The notes beneath the pieces were generated by a model. It was given only the letters and a program-made list of their open reading frames with translations. It ran no database searches and was not told the DNA's origin. From IMG/VR virus record IMGVR_UViG_3300038459_000003, positions 1-23,326 of that record: a DNA stretch of 23,326 nucleotides; one strand, given 5' to 3'. A program made the position numbers and the translations under genes. Below are positions 1 through 8,947 of this stretch, in pieces. Source of the stretch: a virus. Each line of letters begins with the position of its first letter. Position 1 is the first letter of the stretch.

Positions 1-944
1 GGGCCTAGATTTCCGTTAATGTTACGGGAGAAGTTGAAGATATTATTTCTTCCTGAAAGAGTCTTTGGGGTCCCTTCGGTGCGAGGGGCCAGGAGGGAAT
101 TAAACTTCAAGACCATATCGGCAAGTTCACCCTTGGCCTCGGGAAGCGCGGACATATCACCGATGGACGCCAGGGCGCGGACGACACCGTATTGAGAGAG
201 TAAAGGAAAAGCCTCGTAAGGAATTTGAGGGATAGGGGATTGCATCGAAAGACAAACCCAATCTCCAACGGATATACCAGCGGGGAGCGTCGTGAAAGTT
301 AGGTCATTACCCGAGAATAAAGTCAACGTGCAATCATCGGCAAGGCTGTTGAACGGCGGGAGGTGGTTGATAACGTCGTAGGTCGCCGTAGCTCCAAACG
401 TTGCAGGAGCCGCCGCCACTGTCACCTTATTCCCTGCGATAACCGTAACCTGAGAGCAATCCGCCGCCATAACTAGGTTATTCGGGCGACGCTCGTATTT
501 CATTCTGAGAGAGTATGACGTGTATTGCGACATGGTTGTCGGCCAAAGGACAATCGAATTATCCTTCCAGTAGTAACCGTATTGAAACAGCGGAGAGCCA
601 ACAGGACGCACAGGGAATTTAGTGTCGGTGGGATCGTATAGCGTGAGAGCTAATTCGTTCCCGTTGGTGTCAACGAAAACAACATCACGAAGGGACGAAC
701 CCATTGCCCTATATGGAATTTGGTAGGAAGTCGTCCCCGAGATAATCGGTTGATCTTGAGACGTTACCCAAAACTCATCTTTCAATGCCTTAACAACCGG
801 CATTACCTTAGACCTCATTTCGTCGTCGAGTAACGCCACAATATCAGCGGCGGAGAATGTTGACCCGTTCGTCGGAATCATTCCCCGCCGCTTAACAGAA
901 GCGACTATATTATCGACTGTGAAGTCGGGACCAAGGACAGGCAA
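1..944 (-). CDS. Putative head-tail adaptor/connector protein (3' end beyond window)
   Basis: An open frame runs from a TTG start at 944 out through the left window edge, giving about 314 visible residues. The TTG directly follows the TAA stop of the 66-residue gene, with a G-rich ribosome site (GGGGGGAAG) just before it. The N-terminus (VDNIVASVKRRGMIPTNG, then an AADIVALLDDEM segment) resembles head-tail adaptor-like proteins found downstream of capsid genes in many phages: a short helix, an RRG-IPT turn, then a helix. This similarity is why the TTG is preferred over the ATG at codon 22. Position two genes after the capsid protein fits a neck component. The family assignment is from memory of the pattern and is moderate. 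Confidence 0.65.
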   Translation of the reverse strand, partial: MPVLGPDFTVDNIVASVKRRGMIPTNGSTFSAADIVALLDDEMRSKVMPVVKALKDEFWVTSQDQPIISGTTSYQIPYRAMGSSLRDVVFVDTNGNELALTLYDPTDTKFPVRPVGSPLFQYGYYWKDNSIVLWPTTMSQYTSYSLRMKYERRPNNLVMAADCSQVTVIAGNKVTVAAAPATFGATATYDVINHLPPFNSLADDCTLTLFSGNDLTFTTLPAGISVGDWVCLSMQSPIPQIPYEAFPLLSQYGVVRALASIGDMSALPEAKGELADMVLKFNSLLAPRTEGTPKTLSGRNNIFNFSRNINGNLG

Positions 945-1145
945 TTACTTCCCCCCGGTCAGTTTCTTTAACGCCCCCGCCTGTCCTTCTTCCCCTTCAT
1001 CCCCGTCAGGCTCCGCGTGTCCACCGCCAGCGTTTACAATGACCTGGACAGTAACAGGCGTGGGATTAAACAACGCCTTTGCATCTTCCTTCTCGGAGTC
1101 TTCCATCAAGGAATCAAGAGCTTCGGATTCGTTATCTTTCGGCAT
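945..1145 (-). CDS. Small acidic hypothetical protein in the head operon
   Basis: A 66-residue protein with an acidic N-terminal half (about residues 4-22 rich in Asp and Glu), a hydrophobic strand-like middle (TVQVIVNAGGG) and a second acidic patch (EPDGDEGEEG), ending in KKLTGGK. ATG start preceded by AAGGGGG about 4 nt away. It sits 9 nt after the repeat-containing structural gene and directly abuts the adaptor gene, so it is almost certainly co-expressed with late genes. No family recognised; a minor structural or assembly factor is only a guess from position. Confidence 0.7.
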   Translation of the reverse strand: MPKDNESEALDSLMEDSEKEDAKALFNPTPVTVQVIVNAGGGHAEPDGDEGEEGQAGALKKLTGGK

Positions 1146-1154
1146 ATTTCCCCC

Positions 1155-1964
1155 TTAAACGACGACTCCTTTTTGCTTGTCAACGATCGTACCGTCAACT
1201 CCACCCGCGAAGTTCGCGCCAGTTACAGAGCCACGGGCGGAAATCGCGAGAGTAAGCAAGTTGCCGATGTAACCACCGACGACGGACTCCAAAACAACGT
1301 ATTTCATCGCGGCGGTCCCGTGGGTGGAAATCGCCACACTCAAAGACCCATCGCAAAGAATCGTCGCCGTCCCCGCAGACTCGGTAACGGTGCGGATGCT
1401 TTGAAGCGAAGGGAATTTCTCTTTGATTCTGTTAATACACCGAACGAAGTTTTGACAAGTGGCGGTGTTGTTAGCCCCGATCCCGAATTCAAAATCACTC
1501 GCCGGGGTCGTTTTGCCAGTAAAGACAACGCCGTTGATTGTCACGTAATTCGTGGTCACGAAAGACGAAAACGCCAGAGTCGCTTTTCGGTAGGCATATA
1601 CCGTGTTAGCGATATATCCCAACGCGGAAGCATTGATCTTCGCAACCAAGTTATCCGCGCAAGCGTAGTCGCTGGCACCGACTGCCCATTGAGCCGTTCC
1701 ACTCGGTGAGGTTTTTGCCGTAAGAACAACACCGTTGATCGTGACCGTATCGGAGTCCGCGAAAGAAGCAAACGTGATTTGGTTGTAAGCCTTCGTCGGT
1801 CCAATATCGAAACGCGCACGGGCAGAAATGGACCCGTTAACGATCCGTCCTACCCACCTTTCAAGACCCTGAAAAGTCTGAGTCGCGGAGGCGATATTGA
1901 GTTTGTTCCCCGTGGTAACGGCATTGTCGTTTACGGTGAAAATGACCTTCAATTGACTGGACAT
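1155..1964 (-). CDS. Structural protein with duplicated VTINGVV domain
   Basis: A 269-residue protein immediately downstream of the capsid gene. It holds two copies of a motif: residues about 71-111 (DTVTINGVVLTAKTSPSG, then an Asn-Leu-Val-x-x-Ile-Asn ending) and about 139-178 (NYVTINGVVFTGKTTPAS, then NFVRCIN). This kind of beta-rich repeat ending in an Ala/Asn helix is common in phage virion proteins such as decoration and tail-associated proteins. ATG start with GGAGG 8 nt upstream. Position next to the capsid gene suggests a capsid decoration, head-completion or tail role; the sequence does not decide which. The Gly-rich C-terminus (ANFAGGVDGTI) also fits a virion protein. Confidence 0.75.
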   Translation of the reverse strand: MSSQLKVIFTVNDNAVTTGNKLNIASATQTFQGLERWVGRIVNGSISARARFDIGPTKAYNQITFASFADSDTVTINGVVLTAKTSPSGTAQWAVGASDYACADNLVAKINASALGYIANTVYAYRKATLAFSSFVTTNYVTINGVVFTGKTTPASDFEFGIGANNTATCQNFVRCINRIKEKFPSLQSIRTVTESAGTATILCDGSLSVAISTHGTAAMKYVVLESVVGGYIGNLLTLAISARGSVTGANFAGGVDGTIVDKQKGVVV

Positions 1965-1990
1965 GTTTCCGTCCTCCTTCGTTTAGAAAC

Positions 1991-2027
1991 ATCCCCCGCC
2001 CCCCGGTTTTACCCAGGAGGCGGGGGC
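1991..2027 (-). terminator. GC-rich hairpin between capsid gene and next structural gene
   Basis: CCCCCGCC at 1993-2000 pairs with GGCGGGGG at 2019-2026, 8 bp with an 18-nt loop. It lies 12 nt past the capsid stop codon on the minus strand. The following stretch (ATGTTTCT) is only weakly U-rich, so it may terminate partially, protect the 3' end of capsid mRNA, or be a processing site. Partial termination here would give more capsid protein than downstream products. Confidence 0.6.
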
Positions 2028-2038
2028 ATTTCAATTCC

Positions 2039-3313
2039 TTAGTTCGTGGTGTTGCTGATGTTACTGATGAGGCAACACCGCGCCGGGGCCGTCTCAAGGA
2101 ACAAGGCGGTGTCGGACACAAGCCGAGTCTCGTAACCAAGAGCGTCCTGAATAATGACGAAATACTCGTCAGGATTCTTGACGCCAGGGTTAAACGCAAG
2201 CTCGGTGGAACCGATCCGCTTCCAAGACTTACCAAGGTCGGGGACGATGAAAGCCATAGTCGGCTTCATATACCCGTGCGGGATAATGGTCAACTTCCCG
2301 TTGGAGCTTTCAAACTCCAATTCCCCCGCGCCGTTCTTCATGGCGGTATCGGAACCCGTATAACGTCGGAGTCCAGCCTGATCGTTCAACAGGTTCGCCC
2401 AGGTCTGAGGAGAAACGATAACATCCGCATCCTGATTCAACCCACGGCCCACCGCAAGAGCGATAGCCTCTTGAAGCTTACCGAAGGTCAACGCCCCAGC
2501 CCCGGCGTCAAACGTCGAGCCAGCCCACAGGGAGTAGGTGGCCGCGTTGATACCGTAGAGGCTCCCCGTGTTGCCGCAGGTGTATTGAAGGCCCTTGAAT
2601 TCGACGCCATAGGCACCGATCCAATAGACATCCAACGCCGTTCCAGTGAGGGCTTGGAGCGTGGTCGTCCCACCCGTGGTCCCCACAACGGTTAAGGTCT
2701 TATTGACGACATCAACCAGGGAGATGGTGAAGATTGCATCTGCGCCGGAGCTAACAAGGGAGGTCGAATTGTAGAAGTTGACCTTCGCGCCTTCCTTGCC
2801 AGACCACAACCCAGGAGCCATATCAGCCAAAGGCACGACAGTCGTAATCGTGTCCGTGACCGTGAAGGCCGGGGTGGTCGCGGCTTTCGCAAGGCCCGAG
2901 CCGCCATACATCAAGACGGATTCGATGTAGGAGCTTTCCGATTCGACCATGTTGGAAATGAACAGCTCCAACGCATCTTCCACCGCCTGATCCTGAGAAG
3001 CGGAACGGACGATAGCATCAACGCCGATCTGTCCACGGAGGGCAAAGAACGTCGAAGAAATCGAGGCGTTCGCCATCGTCATGGCAATCGAGGCATTGAG
3101 GGACAGGGGCAGCGTCGAGGAAGAATTACCGAACGTGATACCCTGTTGGTTGGAGAGAATGACAGGCTGATTGTAATGCGCGCCGATTTTATCCCGCTGA
3201 CTGAACTTCGTCATTTTCAGGATTTTGGCGAAAGACGGAACGACGTTGATAACGGAATCACCGTATTTCTCTTTGGTAAGCCCGTTTAGAGTGGTAAGCG
3301 TATCTGAGGACAT
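2039..3313 (-). CDS. Major capsid protein
   Basis: A 424-residue protein directly downstream of the scaffold gene, the normal place and size for an HK97-fold coat protein. The N-terminal half contains a helical region (DKIGAHYNQPVILSNQQG, about residues 43-60) and an A/S-rich part (about 70-90). The C-terminal half has a segment typical of coat proteins (ADVIVSPQTWANLLNDQAGL, about 295-315), then a PHGYMKPTMAFIVP strand and DEYFVIIQDALGYETRL near the end. The ATG at 3313 has AAAGGAGA 7 nt upstream. That ribosome site and the start codon both lie inside a stem of the leader (see 3311-3363). The identification rests on position, length and general pattern; I cannot name the coat subfamily. Confidence 0.9.
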   Translation of the reverse strand: MSSDTLTTLNGLTKEKYGDSVINVVPSFAKILKMTKFSQRDKIGAHYNQPVILSNQQGITFGNSSSTLPLSLNASIAMTMANASISSTFFALRGQIGVDAIVRSASQDQAVEDALELFISNMVESESSYIESVLMYGGSGLAKAATTPAFTVTDTITTVVPLADMAPGLWSGKEGAKVNFYNSTSLVSSGADAIFTISLVDVVNKTLTVVGTTGGTTTLQALTGTALDVYWIGAYGVEFKGLQYTCGNTGSLYGINAATYSLWAGSTFDAGAGALTFGKLQEAIALAVGRGLNQDADVIVSPQTWANLLNDQAGLRRYTGSDTAMKNGAGELEFESSNGKLTIIPHGYMKPTMAFIVPDLGKSWKRIGSTELAFNPGVKNPDEYFVIIQDALGYETRLVSDTALFLETAPARCCLISNISNTTN

Positions 3314-3363
3314 TGTGCGTCTCCTTTGAAAGTATTTTCACTTTCGGGGAGAGTCGCACAATG
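3311..3363 (-). promoter_or_regulatory. Hairpin sequestering the capsid ribosome site and start codon
   Basis: CATTGTGCG (3311-3319) is a perfect inverted match of CGCACAATG (3355-3363), and TCTCC (3320-3324) matches GGAGA (3348-3352), with a 2-nt bulge. Inside is a second hairpin, GAAAGT (3328-3333) with ACTTTC (3340-3345) and a 6-nt loop. In the mRNA the capsid AUG and its AAGGAGA site are both base-paired, 14 bp in all plus 6 bp inside. Such a stem would restrict ribosome entry unless opened. Confidence 0.75.
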
Positions 3364-3578
3364 GCGGTTGCTCATCCGTAATTCGGTGCTACGATGAACG
3401 CGAGACGGTTTCCCGGTGGCTCACGTTTTACGGCAAAACTTCTTTGTTCCCTGGTCCTGCCCCAGGTTCCCCTATACAAGCGCGGCTCGTTAACTAGGGT
3501 ACGGTCTTCTCCGACACGGGCCTAGCCGGAGTCTCTAGATTGCCGTTGTGCGTCATCTCGCCGCACAGGAACAAATCT
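3364..3578 (-). promoter_or_regulatory. Structured 5' leader RNA of the capsid gene
   Basis: The 265-nt gap between scaffold stop and capsid start has no convincing protein gene but several consecutive hairpins on the minus strand. They are 3370-3376/3393-3399 plus 3378-3380/3390-3392 (10 bp, 9-nt loop, one bulge), 3399-3404/3420-3425 topped by CGG-GAAA-CCG (GNRA loop), 3425-3429/3435-3439, 3450-3454/3462-3466, 3509-3513/3527-3531, and 3547-3552/3562-3567. A possible 20-codon leader peptide runs from ATG at 3556 to TAG at 3494. No good promoter was found inside. It could be a regulatory RNA, an RNase processing region, or a structured RNA with its own function. Confidence 0.6.
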
Positions 3579-4493
3579 TTATCGTCCTCTCGCGGCCCTC
3601 ATTCGTTCTCGCCATTCTTCGGGAGTCTCTTTCGGCCTTTCTTCTTTCTTGCTCCCGGCGGGTTTCGGCCCAGGCTTCGGGGCAAGTCCAGCCGCCCGAA
3701 GTGCCGCCAAGTCCGCTTTTCTTAGCTTATCTATAACACCTTTTGGGATGCTTGTCAATAGCTGATCGTCCGGCTGTCCTTCAATGAATTGCCCGGTCCA
3801 GTCGATAAAGTCTTTCTTCGTCGCGGCGGCACAGGCTTTCATGTCTATTTCTTTTCCCGCGACTTTCTGCAACCGCATGTAATAGGCGATTTGCTGGACG
3901 ACCTTCTGAGTATTCGGTAATTTCTCCTCGGCTATTGCCGCGTCAATCATGGTCTTGAATTTTGCTTTAGCCGCCTCAGTGGCCTGTTTGTCCGCTTCTC
4001 TCTGTTGCGCGGTTTTCGCTTCTTCATCGGCTTTGAGTCTTGCGGCTTCCCTCGCCTTGAAGTCCGCAATCTCGCGATCCTTCGGGTCCATCTGCTCACG
4101 CTGTATCTTCTTCCACACACGCTCCTCTGCAAGCCTGTCAGGGTCCAGGCTTAGTGCAGGATTTTCCAAAACCGCCCAAGGGTCTCTTTTAATTAATTCC
4201 ACAAGCTGTGCCATTTGCGATTTAGAAAGATCGTAATCTTTTTGGATTTTGGCTATCTGCTGGAAACGTTTATCAGCTTCCCTAACCTTCCGTTCAGCCT
4301 CCATCGTACGCTCTCTTACTCTAGGCGACGCCTTTTCCCAATCCTCCCCCCATTTCTCAGCAAGTTCCTTTTCAAGAGGGTCAACCTCTTTGACTTCGGC
4401 GGCGGGAACTACCGGGGCCTTCGGATCAACTACCGGAGGCACAACAGGCTTCACGGAAACAGGCATAGGCTTAACAGGCGCGGCGGTCGTCAT
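3579..4493 (-). CDS. Capsid assembly scaffold protein
   Basis: A 304-residue, highly charged, mostly helical protein. It has a Pro/Val-rich N-terminal tail (residues 1-35), long coiled-coil-like Lys/Glu/Ala/Gln stretches (about 55-90 and 125-190), and a basic C-terminus (KKEERPKETPEEWRERMRAA). This composition and the place just upstream of the capsid gene are typical of scaffolding proteins, which nucleate procapsid assembly and leave before DNA packaging; the basic C-terminal helices usually contact the coat protein. Its ATG overlaps the previous stop codon (TAATG), so it is probably translationally coupled. Confidence 0.85.
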   Translation of the reverse strand: MTTAAPVKPMPVSVKPVVPPVVDPKAPVVPAAEVKEVDPLEKELAEKWGEDWEKASPRVRERTMEAERKVREADKRFQQIAKIQKDYDLSKSQMAQLVELIKRDPWAVLENPALSLDPDRLAEERVWKKIQREQMDPKDREIADFKAREAARLKADEEAKTAQQREADKQATEAAKAKFKTMIDAAIAEEKLPNTQKVVQQIAYYMRLQKVAGKEIDMKACAAATKKDFIDWTGQFIEGQPDDQLLTSIPKGVIDKLRKADLAALRAAGLAPKPGPKPAGSKKEERPKETPEEWRERMRAARGR

Positions 4494-4822
4494 TATTTAT
4501 GCTCCTCTTTTTTGAATACAAGCGTTCTCATGTCTTCAAGATGTTTTTGAGTCGCGGCCATTGCCCCAGCAGAGCCAGTTCCATCTGTCGGGCGCAATCC
4601 TGCGGACCAGAGATCATCAATAAGCAACTGAGCATCTTGTATTGATAAATTAATAGACTCTGAATGTTCGAGACTATAAGGAGAATCCTTGAGAACCTCT
4701 TCCCACTCTATACTCTTTATAACAAGATGCTTTTGCCCTTCCATTTTAACAGGTAGGACACTAACAAATAGGCCCCATGATGCCTTTCGCGCAAGAAGCT
4801 TAATCGATCCAACAGGATTCAT
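4493..4822 (-). CDS. Conserved phage protein of the head operon, unknown function
   Basis: A 109-residue protein starting at ATG 4822 in a TAATG overlap with the upstream gene, behind AGAGGAAAAGC. An earlier ATG in the same frame at 4984 would lie deep inside the upstream gene and is rejected. The C-terminal half (SIQDAQLLIDDLWSAGLRPT, then GSAGAMAATQKHLEDMRTLVF) matches a pattern I recall from many phage genomes: Asp/Gln helix, W-x-x-GLRPT turn, HLxDMR helix. Those proteins are normally annotated as hypothetical. Position between portal and scaffold suggests a head-maturation or structural role, but none is shown. Confidence 0.75.
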   Translation of the reverse strand: MNPVGSIKLLARKASWGLFVSVLPVKMEGQKHLVIKSIEWEEVLKDSPYSLEHSESINLSIQDAQLLIDDLWSAGLRPTDGTGSAGAMAATQKHLEDMRTLVFKKEEHK

Positions 4823-5832
4823 TAGCTTTTCCTCTTTCCGTTTCCGATGATCTGCAATTTCAACCCTCCGCCGGTCCCAGCCGTTACCGCACAACGGAGC
4901 CAGAGAAAATATATGGGACCATCCCATGAGATGGTCCCAGGGGAGGAATATGTCACTCCCGTGGCGTTGGAAAGAGAGAACCAATTAGTGTCGTCATTCG
5001 ATCCCCACCACGCGAGAGAATAAGTCCCTGCGAAGGGCGTAGGCGTTAACGTGAAAGTCCCACCACCCGCAACCGTCTGCGCGGTCATATTGATGTTAAG
5101 TCCGGCGACCGAGCCAGTTGACGTGTTGGAGAGTTGGAGCGTATTCAAGTCTTTCACAATGGCGTAATAGGTCGTTCCCGTAGTCAATCCTGTCGGAGCC
5201 GTCCCCGCCGTAGTCGTGAGCAATAGAGGCGTCCCGGTTGAATACCCGTGATTCGCAACCGTTATTTTGTCCGTTGTCGTGTTGACTTTTGAATCGGCCC
5301 CACCAGTAAACACCGCACCCGAAACAACAAGAGCCGTCGGGGTCGACGAATACAGGGTATAAGCGTTTCCCGCCGTTCCGCTGGCAAGGGCCGTGGAAAC
5401 CACAACTCCCCCACTCGTCCAGGTGGAAACCACAAGAGCATTAATCCTCACGTCCGCCATAGCCGCGTCCGAGATAGCCTTTGCACACCCGCTGGCCGTC
5501 GCAACCGCCGTCCATTCCGATCCTTCCGTTAATGGATATCCGGCAATCGCTACCCTCTTTCCCGTCAACGTGCTTGTGCTGGCAACCGTGATACTTCCGG
5601 TTGAGGCAACCCCATCGTTAAATGATCCCGTTGAAAGCGTCGCGCTTGAGTAAATCGCTTGCATCGAAAGATCGTCAATGGCGTCGAGCTTCAAGTCAAC
5701 GTTTTTGCTGTAAGACAAGGCAGGCTCGTTAATCAGGTAATTGCTGTAAACCCTGTCTTCCGAATGGCACAGAGCCGCCGTGAAAGTAGAAAGAGCAAGA
5801 AACCCGCCGACGATGAGAGCAATCTTCTTCAT
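4822..5832 (-). CDS. Secreted or surface-exposed virion-like protein with signal peptide
   Basis: 336 residues from the ATG at 5832, which has GGAGG 4-5 nt upstream; an in-frame ATG at 5865 has no ribosome site. The N-terminus (MKKIALIVGGFLALSTFTAA) is a classic signal peptide: Lys-Lys, a hydrophobic core, then Ala-rich. The rest is Thr/Ser/Gly-rich and beta-like. A segment around residues 195-255 (KITVANHGYSTGTPLLLTTT, then TTYYAIVKDLNTLQLSNT) is a repeat type seen in phage fibre and tail-spike proteins. The C-terminus (about 280-335) looks like a compact beta domain. A signal peptide is unusual for a head-operon protein; it may be exported, or the segment may be a membrane anchor. Confidence 0.75.
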   Translation of the reverse strand: MKKIALIVGGFLALSTFTAALCHSEDRVYSNYLINEPALSYSKNVDLKLDAIDDLSMQAIYSSATLSTGSFNDGVASTGSITVASTSTLTGKRVAIAGYPLTEGSEWTAVATASGCAKAISDAAMADVRINALVVSTWTSGGVVVSTALASGTAGNAYTLYSSTPTALVVSGAVFTGGADSKVNTTTDKITVANHGYSTGTPLLLTTTAGTAPTGLTTGTTYYAIVKDLNTLQLSNTSTGSVAGLNINMTAQTVAGGGTFTLTPTPFAGTYSLAWWGSNDDTNWFSLSNATGVTYSSPGTISWDGPIYFLWLRCAVTAGTGGGLKLQIIGNGKRKS

Positions 5833-5861
5833 AATTCCTCCGTAATACATCTTTTTAGAAA

Positions 5862-6938
5862 TCATTGTGCAACTGTCCGGCTTGCTTCAACCATGTATGT
5901 TCCATCGGACACAAAGTTAAAGATGAAATACTTCCCGCTCGTCGTCCCCGTGGCAATCGTTCCCGTGCTTTTGAATCCAGTCCCAAAGGTCATGGTATAG
6001 GAATTTGTCCCGCTTGTGAGGATGATGAGTTGTCCCACGTTCCCAGACGCAGGGACCGTCGTTGTAAATGAGTTTGTCGCCGTCGGAGTAACCTTAACGC
6101 ATGAGTTCGTCCCAAAGGCCAGGGCAAGCGTTCCATTTGAGAGAGACGAGTAAACCATCGCGCCCGTGGCCCGCGTCAACGTCGCCTGTTTCCCAGAGAG
6201 GTCTGTAACCAAATTGGTCACATCGGATTCCGCGTGGCTGTGGGATGTAGACGCGGCTCCCACTTGGGCGGCAGTAGGTGTTGACGACGCCGCGTCCCAT
6301 GCCCCGCCTGTCGCGTGCGCCCAACCCGTTCCGGTAACGGTCGGCATTGGACCTGTACTCCCCGCTGCGCCCTGCGATCCCGTGTTTCCTGTTGGACCCT
6401 GCAACCCCTGCGGACCTGTATTTCCTGTGGCCCCCGTGTTTCCGGTTGCGCCTGTTGGCCCCTGAATACCTTGTGAACCTGTTGCCCCTTGAGGTCCGGT
6501 GTTTCCCGTCAATCCCGTTGGCCCGGTTAGACCCTGCGACCCGGTATCACCTTTCGGTCCTGTGGGACCAATGCTCCCCGTATCACCTTTAACGCCCTGG
6601 ATTCCTTGCGGTCCCTGTATCCCCGCTGTGCCTGTATCACCTTTCATGCCCTGAACGCCCTGAGAGCCGTTTGATCCTGTTAATCCTGTCTGTCCTTGTG
6701 GACCGACTGGTCCCTGAATACCGGTATCCCCGGTATCACCCTTATCCCCCTTAATTCCCGGTAGTCCTTGAGGCCCTGTGTCCCCTTGTGGTCCCCGTGG
6801 CCCAATATCTCCAGTATCCCCCTTTGGCCCTTGAATACCAGGAATACCGTCTTGCCCCTGTGGACCGGAACTATTCCAATCAGAAATACACACACACGGG
6901 ATTAAGCACATGGAAAGTAGAATTAAAAATTTATTCAT
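5862..6938 (-). CDS. Collagen-like fibre protein with signal peptide
   Basis: A 358-residue protein. Residues 1-19 ([19 protein letters not shown]) form a hydrophobic signal-like segment with three Cys. Residues 25-198 are about 58 uninterrupted Gly-X-Y triplets, with repeated GDT, GPQ, GIQ, GPT and GNT units. Residues 200-250 are a linker, and the C-terminal domain (about 250-358) is Thr/Ser/Gly-rich and beta-like, probably a trimerisation or receptor-binding cap. Collagen-like triplets in phages form trimeric rods in tail or head fibres. The ATG overlaps the portal stop (ATGA). Location between portal and scaffold suggests a head or neck fibre; the leader segment suggests membrane passage. 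The DNA of the Gly-X-Y region is internally repetitive and could expand or contract. Confidence 0.85.
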   Translation of the reverse strand: MNKFLILLSMCLIPCVCISDWNSSGPQGQDGIPGIQGPKGDTGDIGPRGPQGDTGPQGLPGIKGDKGDTGDTGIQGPVGPQGQTGLTGSNGSQGVQGMKGDTGTAGIQGPQGIQGVKGDTGSIGPTGPKGDTGSQGLTGPTGLTGNTGPQGATGSQGIQGPTGATGNTGATGNTGPQGLQGPTGNTGSQGAAGSTGPMPTVTGTGWAHATGGAWDAASSTPTAAQVGAASTSHSHAESDVTNLVTDLSGKQATLTRATGAMVYSSLSNGTLALAFGTNSCVKVTPTATNSFTTTVPASGNVGQLIILTSGTNSYTMTFGTGFKSTGTIATGTTSGKYFIFNFVSDGTYMVEASRTVAQ

Positions 6939-8947
6939 CTGTTTCCAACCCCTGCGGGCTGTGGCATATTTGGAAGCTTTACTTTGTCTGCCAAATTCGT
7001 GACGGGATTACCGTTGTGCATGACCTGAGCGGCGTTATCTCCCGGCTTAGGTGGAATTGCTTGAGGAGGCGGGGGCGGTGCGGGTTGATTCAGGACAGGA
7101 AGCTGTAGCATCCCCGCTAAAATTGGGTCCATCGCCTTCGCGTTCTGTATGTGCATCATGTTATGTTTCAGGACGGCTTGGACTACTTTGGGAGTCTTTC
7201 GGGCATCAAGGTTTGCAAGGACGCTGTTATGTCCAAGAACGTGCTTCGGGTCGTCGTCACCCATAACCGCTATCACGTCCTCACCACGAAGCAAGGCTTC
7301 GTTTTCCTCTTTGATTAGGAGAAGTTGCGCCGACTCTCCTTCGACGAGGGTTTCCATCGTTCCAGTCTCAATGATCGAAAGGTACTGACTCGCGTCCTTA
7401 ATCATCCCAGGAACACGGAGCAAGTCTTGGGCGATCTGCAAACGTCCCGCCGTTGTCTGGGCAAGAGGGTTTCCGACTTCAACAGTCACTCGGTCAATGT
7501 TCGCAATATCTTTCCCGGTGAACTGCGGTATATACTGAGTGTTGTATTTCCCTGCGACGGCGATAAGACGCGGAGCCTTCGCGTAGTTTTTTAGAATGTC
7601 TATCAACGACGTTCCAACGGATTCAATCAGGTTGATGTAATTCCGCTGGAATCCACTTAGGAACTGAATCGCCTGAGAAGCTACAAGAGCAAGAGCCGAT
7701 CCGCTTTTAAGGGACGCTTCCGGCTGTCCCCGCATGACGCTATTAACTCCGCTGATAATCTCCATTTGCTGGATCAGATGATCCATTTGTTTGAAGATTT
7801 CCGGGTCCGTATGCAAAAGGTTCAACGTCGTTGGCTTGGTATCAACCCCAGGCATCGGGGATGTTTCGATGAACCGCAAGCCCCCATCCAAAAAGCTCAC
7901 ATCCGTTCCCGCGCCCTTAATCCCGCAAATCGTCTGCACCCCGAACATGGCCTGGTTCGTGGCGACGGTGCTTTCCAACATGTCTAGGTTTTCTTGCAAA
8001 GGGAGGAGGTCAAAGACTACCGAAGTCCCGAAGGCGTTTCCGGGTTGTTCTTGTGCGCATAGCCTGTGTAGAACTTGCTTATGGGGGAGAGGCCCATCAA
8101 TTAGAACTGTGTCGCCCGATTCGACGAACATGCACAACCGACCTTCGGGGACTACCGCGTTCTTCTTGTGGATCAACGTATAGACAGGAACCAAATCAGA
8201 TTCGCCTTCGTAAATAGGGTGCCCGAAGTGCATCTTCTTCATGTTTCCAACGGAAGAAACGGAAGACAAAATATCATGCTCGGCATTAGGGAACTTCGCC
8301 GCAAGCTCCCATTTGTTCATCCACTTCCGCGTGATGTAATACTGGCAATCATCCGCGCTGTTTACCGTAACGTCATAGAACACGTCCAGGGGAGAATACA
8401 CATACCAGTTTACGTCACCGTCTTTAATTGGCTTTTGAGTTTCAGGATTGACCGCAATATCGTTTCCGTCCGTTGGATTCCAAAGCTCCTCAATAAAAGC
8501 TGTGGCAAATGTCAAGCAGATGTCCGCCGCCAAAACGTGCCGATCCTCTAAACCGTTGTCCGTGTAGTAGGTTAAAACGTTCTTGGCTACTTTGGTCTGC
8601 GCGAGGCTTTGAAAATCGGAGTTTGTGGCCCGAGGGGTAAGATTCTGTTTCGATCCCGTGACGTTGTTGATGATGTGATTGCAAATGTTTCCTAAGTGAT
8701 TGTTCTGCGTAATGAGAAATTGGTTTTTGTCCCCAGCCGTCCGAATCCGTGAGCCTTCGATTGTCCCGATGTAACGCTTCTTGTAAGCCCGCTTCCATGT
8801 CGCCAGCCTTCCGGTCCTTTCCACGTATGAGGCGTAATCGTCAATACGCTTCATGCAAGCATTGACTAATTCCGTCCCGTCCTTTAGGGCGAAATAGTCC
8901 TCAAGCTGGGTGTTCGTGTTCCTTTGCTGTGTGCTAGTCTCGGTCAT
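6935..8947 (-). CDS. Portal protein
   Basis: A 670-residue protein two genes after the large terminase. The N-terminus ([19 protein letters not shown], about 50-68), the middle ([20 protein letters not shown], about 180-200; [20 protein letters not shown], about 312-332) and the [20 protein letters not shown] segment (about 405-425) are typical of portal proteins, in which a helix after an M-x-G-x-P-E turn lines the DNA channel. The C-terminus is Pro/Gln-rich ([15 protein letters not shown]). Portals form the 12-subunit ring at one capsid vertex, where terminase docks and the neck attaches. The length is in the range of large, podovirus-type portals, but the subfamily is not decided. ATG overlaps the previous stop (TAATG). 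Confidence 0.92.
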   Translation of the reverse strand: MTETSTQQRNTNTQLEDYFALKDGTELVNACMKRIDDYASYVERTGRLATWKRAYKKRYIGTIEGSRIRTAGDKNQFLITQNNHLGNICNHIINNVTGSKQNLTPRATNSDFQSLAQTKVAKNVLTYYTDNGLEDRHVLAADICLTFATAFIEELWNPTDGNDIAVNPETQKPIKDGDVNWYVYSPLDVFYDVTVNSADDCQYYITRKWMNKWELAAKFPNAEHDILSSVSSVGNMKKMHFGHPIYEGESDLVPVYTLIHKKNAVVPEGRLCMFVESGDTVLIDGPLPHKQVLHRLCAQEQPGNAFGTSVVFDLLPLQENLDMLESTVATNQAMFGVQTICGIKGAGTDVSFLDGGLRFIETSPMPGVDTKPTTLNLLHTDPEIFKQMDHLIQQMEIISGVNSVMRGQPEASLKSGSALALVASQAIQFLSGFQRNYINLIESVGTSLIDILKNYAKAPRLIAVAGKYNTQYIPQFTGKDIANIDRVTVEVGNPLAQTTAGRLQIAQDLLRVPGMIKDASQYLSIIETGTMETLVEGESAQLLLIKEENEALLRGEDVIAVMGDDDPKHVLGHNSVLANLDARKTPKVVQAVLKHNMMHIQNAKAMDPILAGMLQLPVLNQPAPPPPPQAIPPKPGDNAAQVMHNGNPVTNLADKVKLPNMPQPAGVGNR

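Noticed and set aside
1017-1709. Long plus-strand open frame of 230 codons
   Set aside because: It is antisense to a convincing structural gene, has no ribosome site, and its product is Arg-rich and of low order, as expected from the reverse strand of biased coding DNA.
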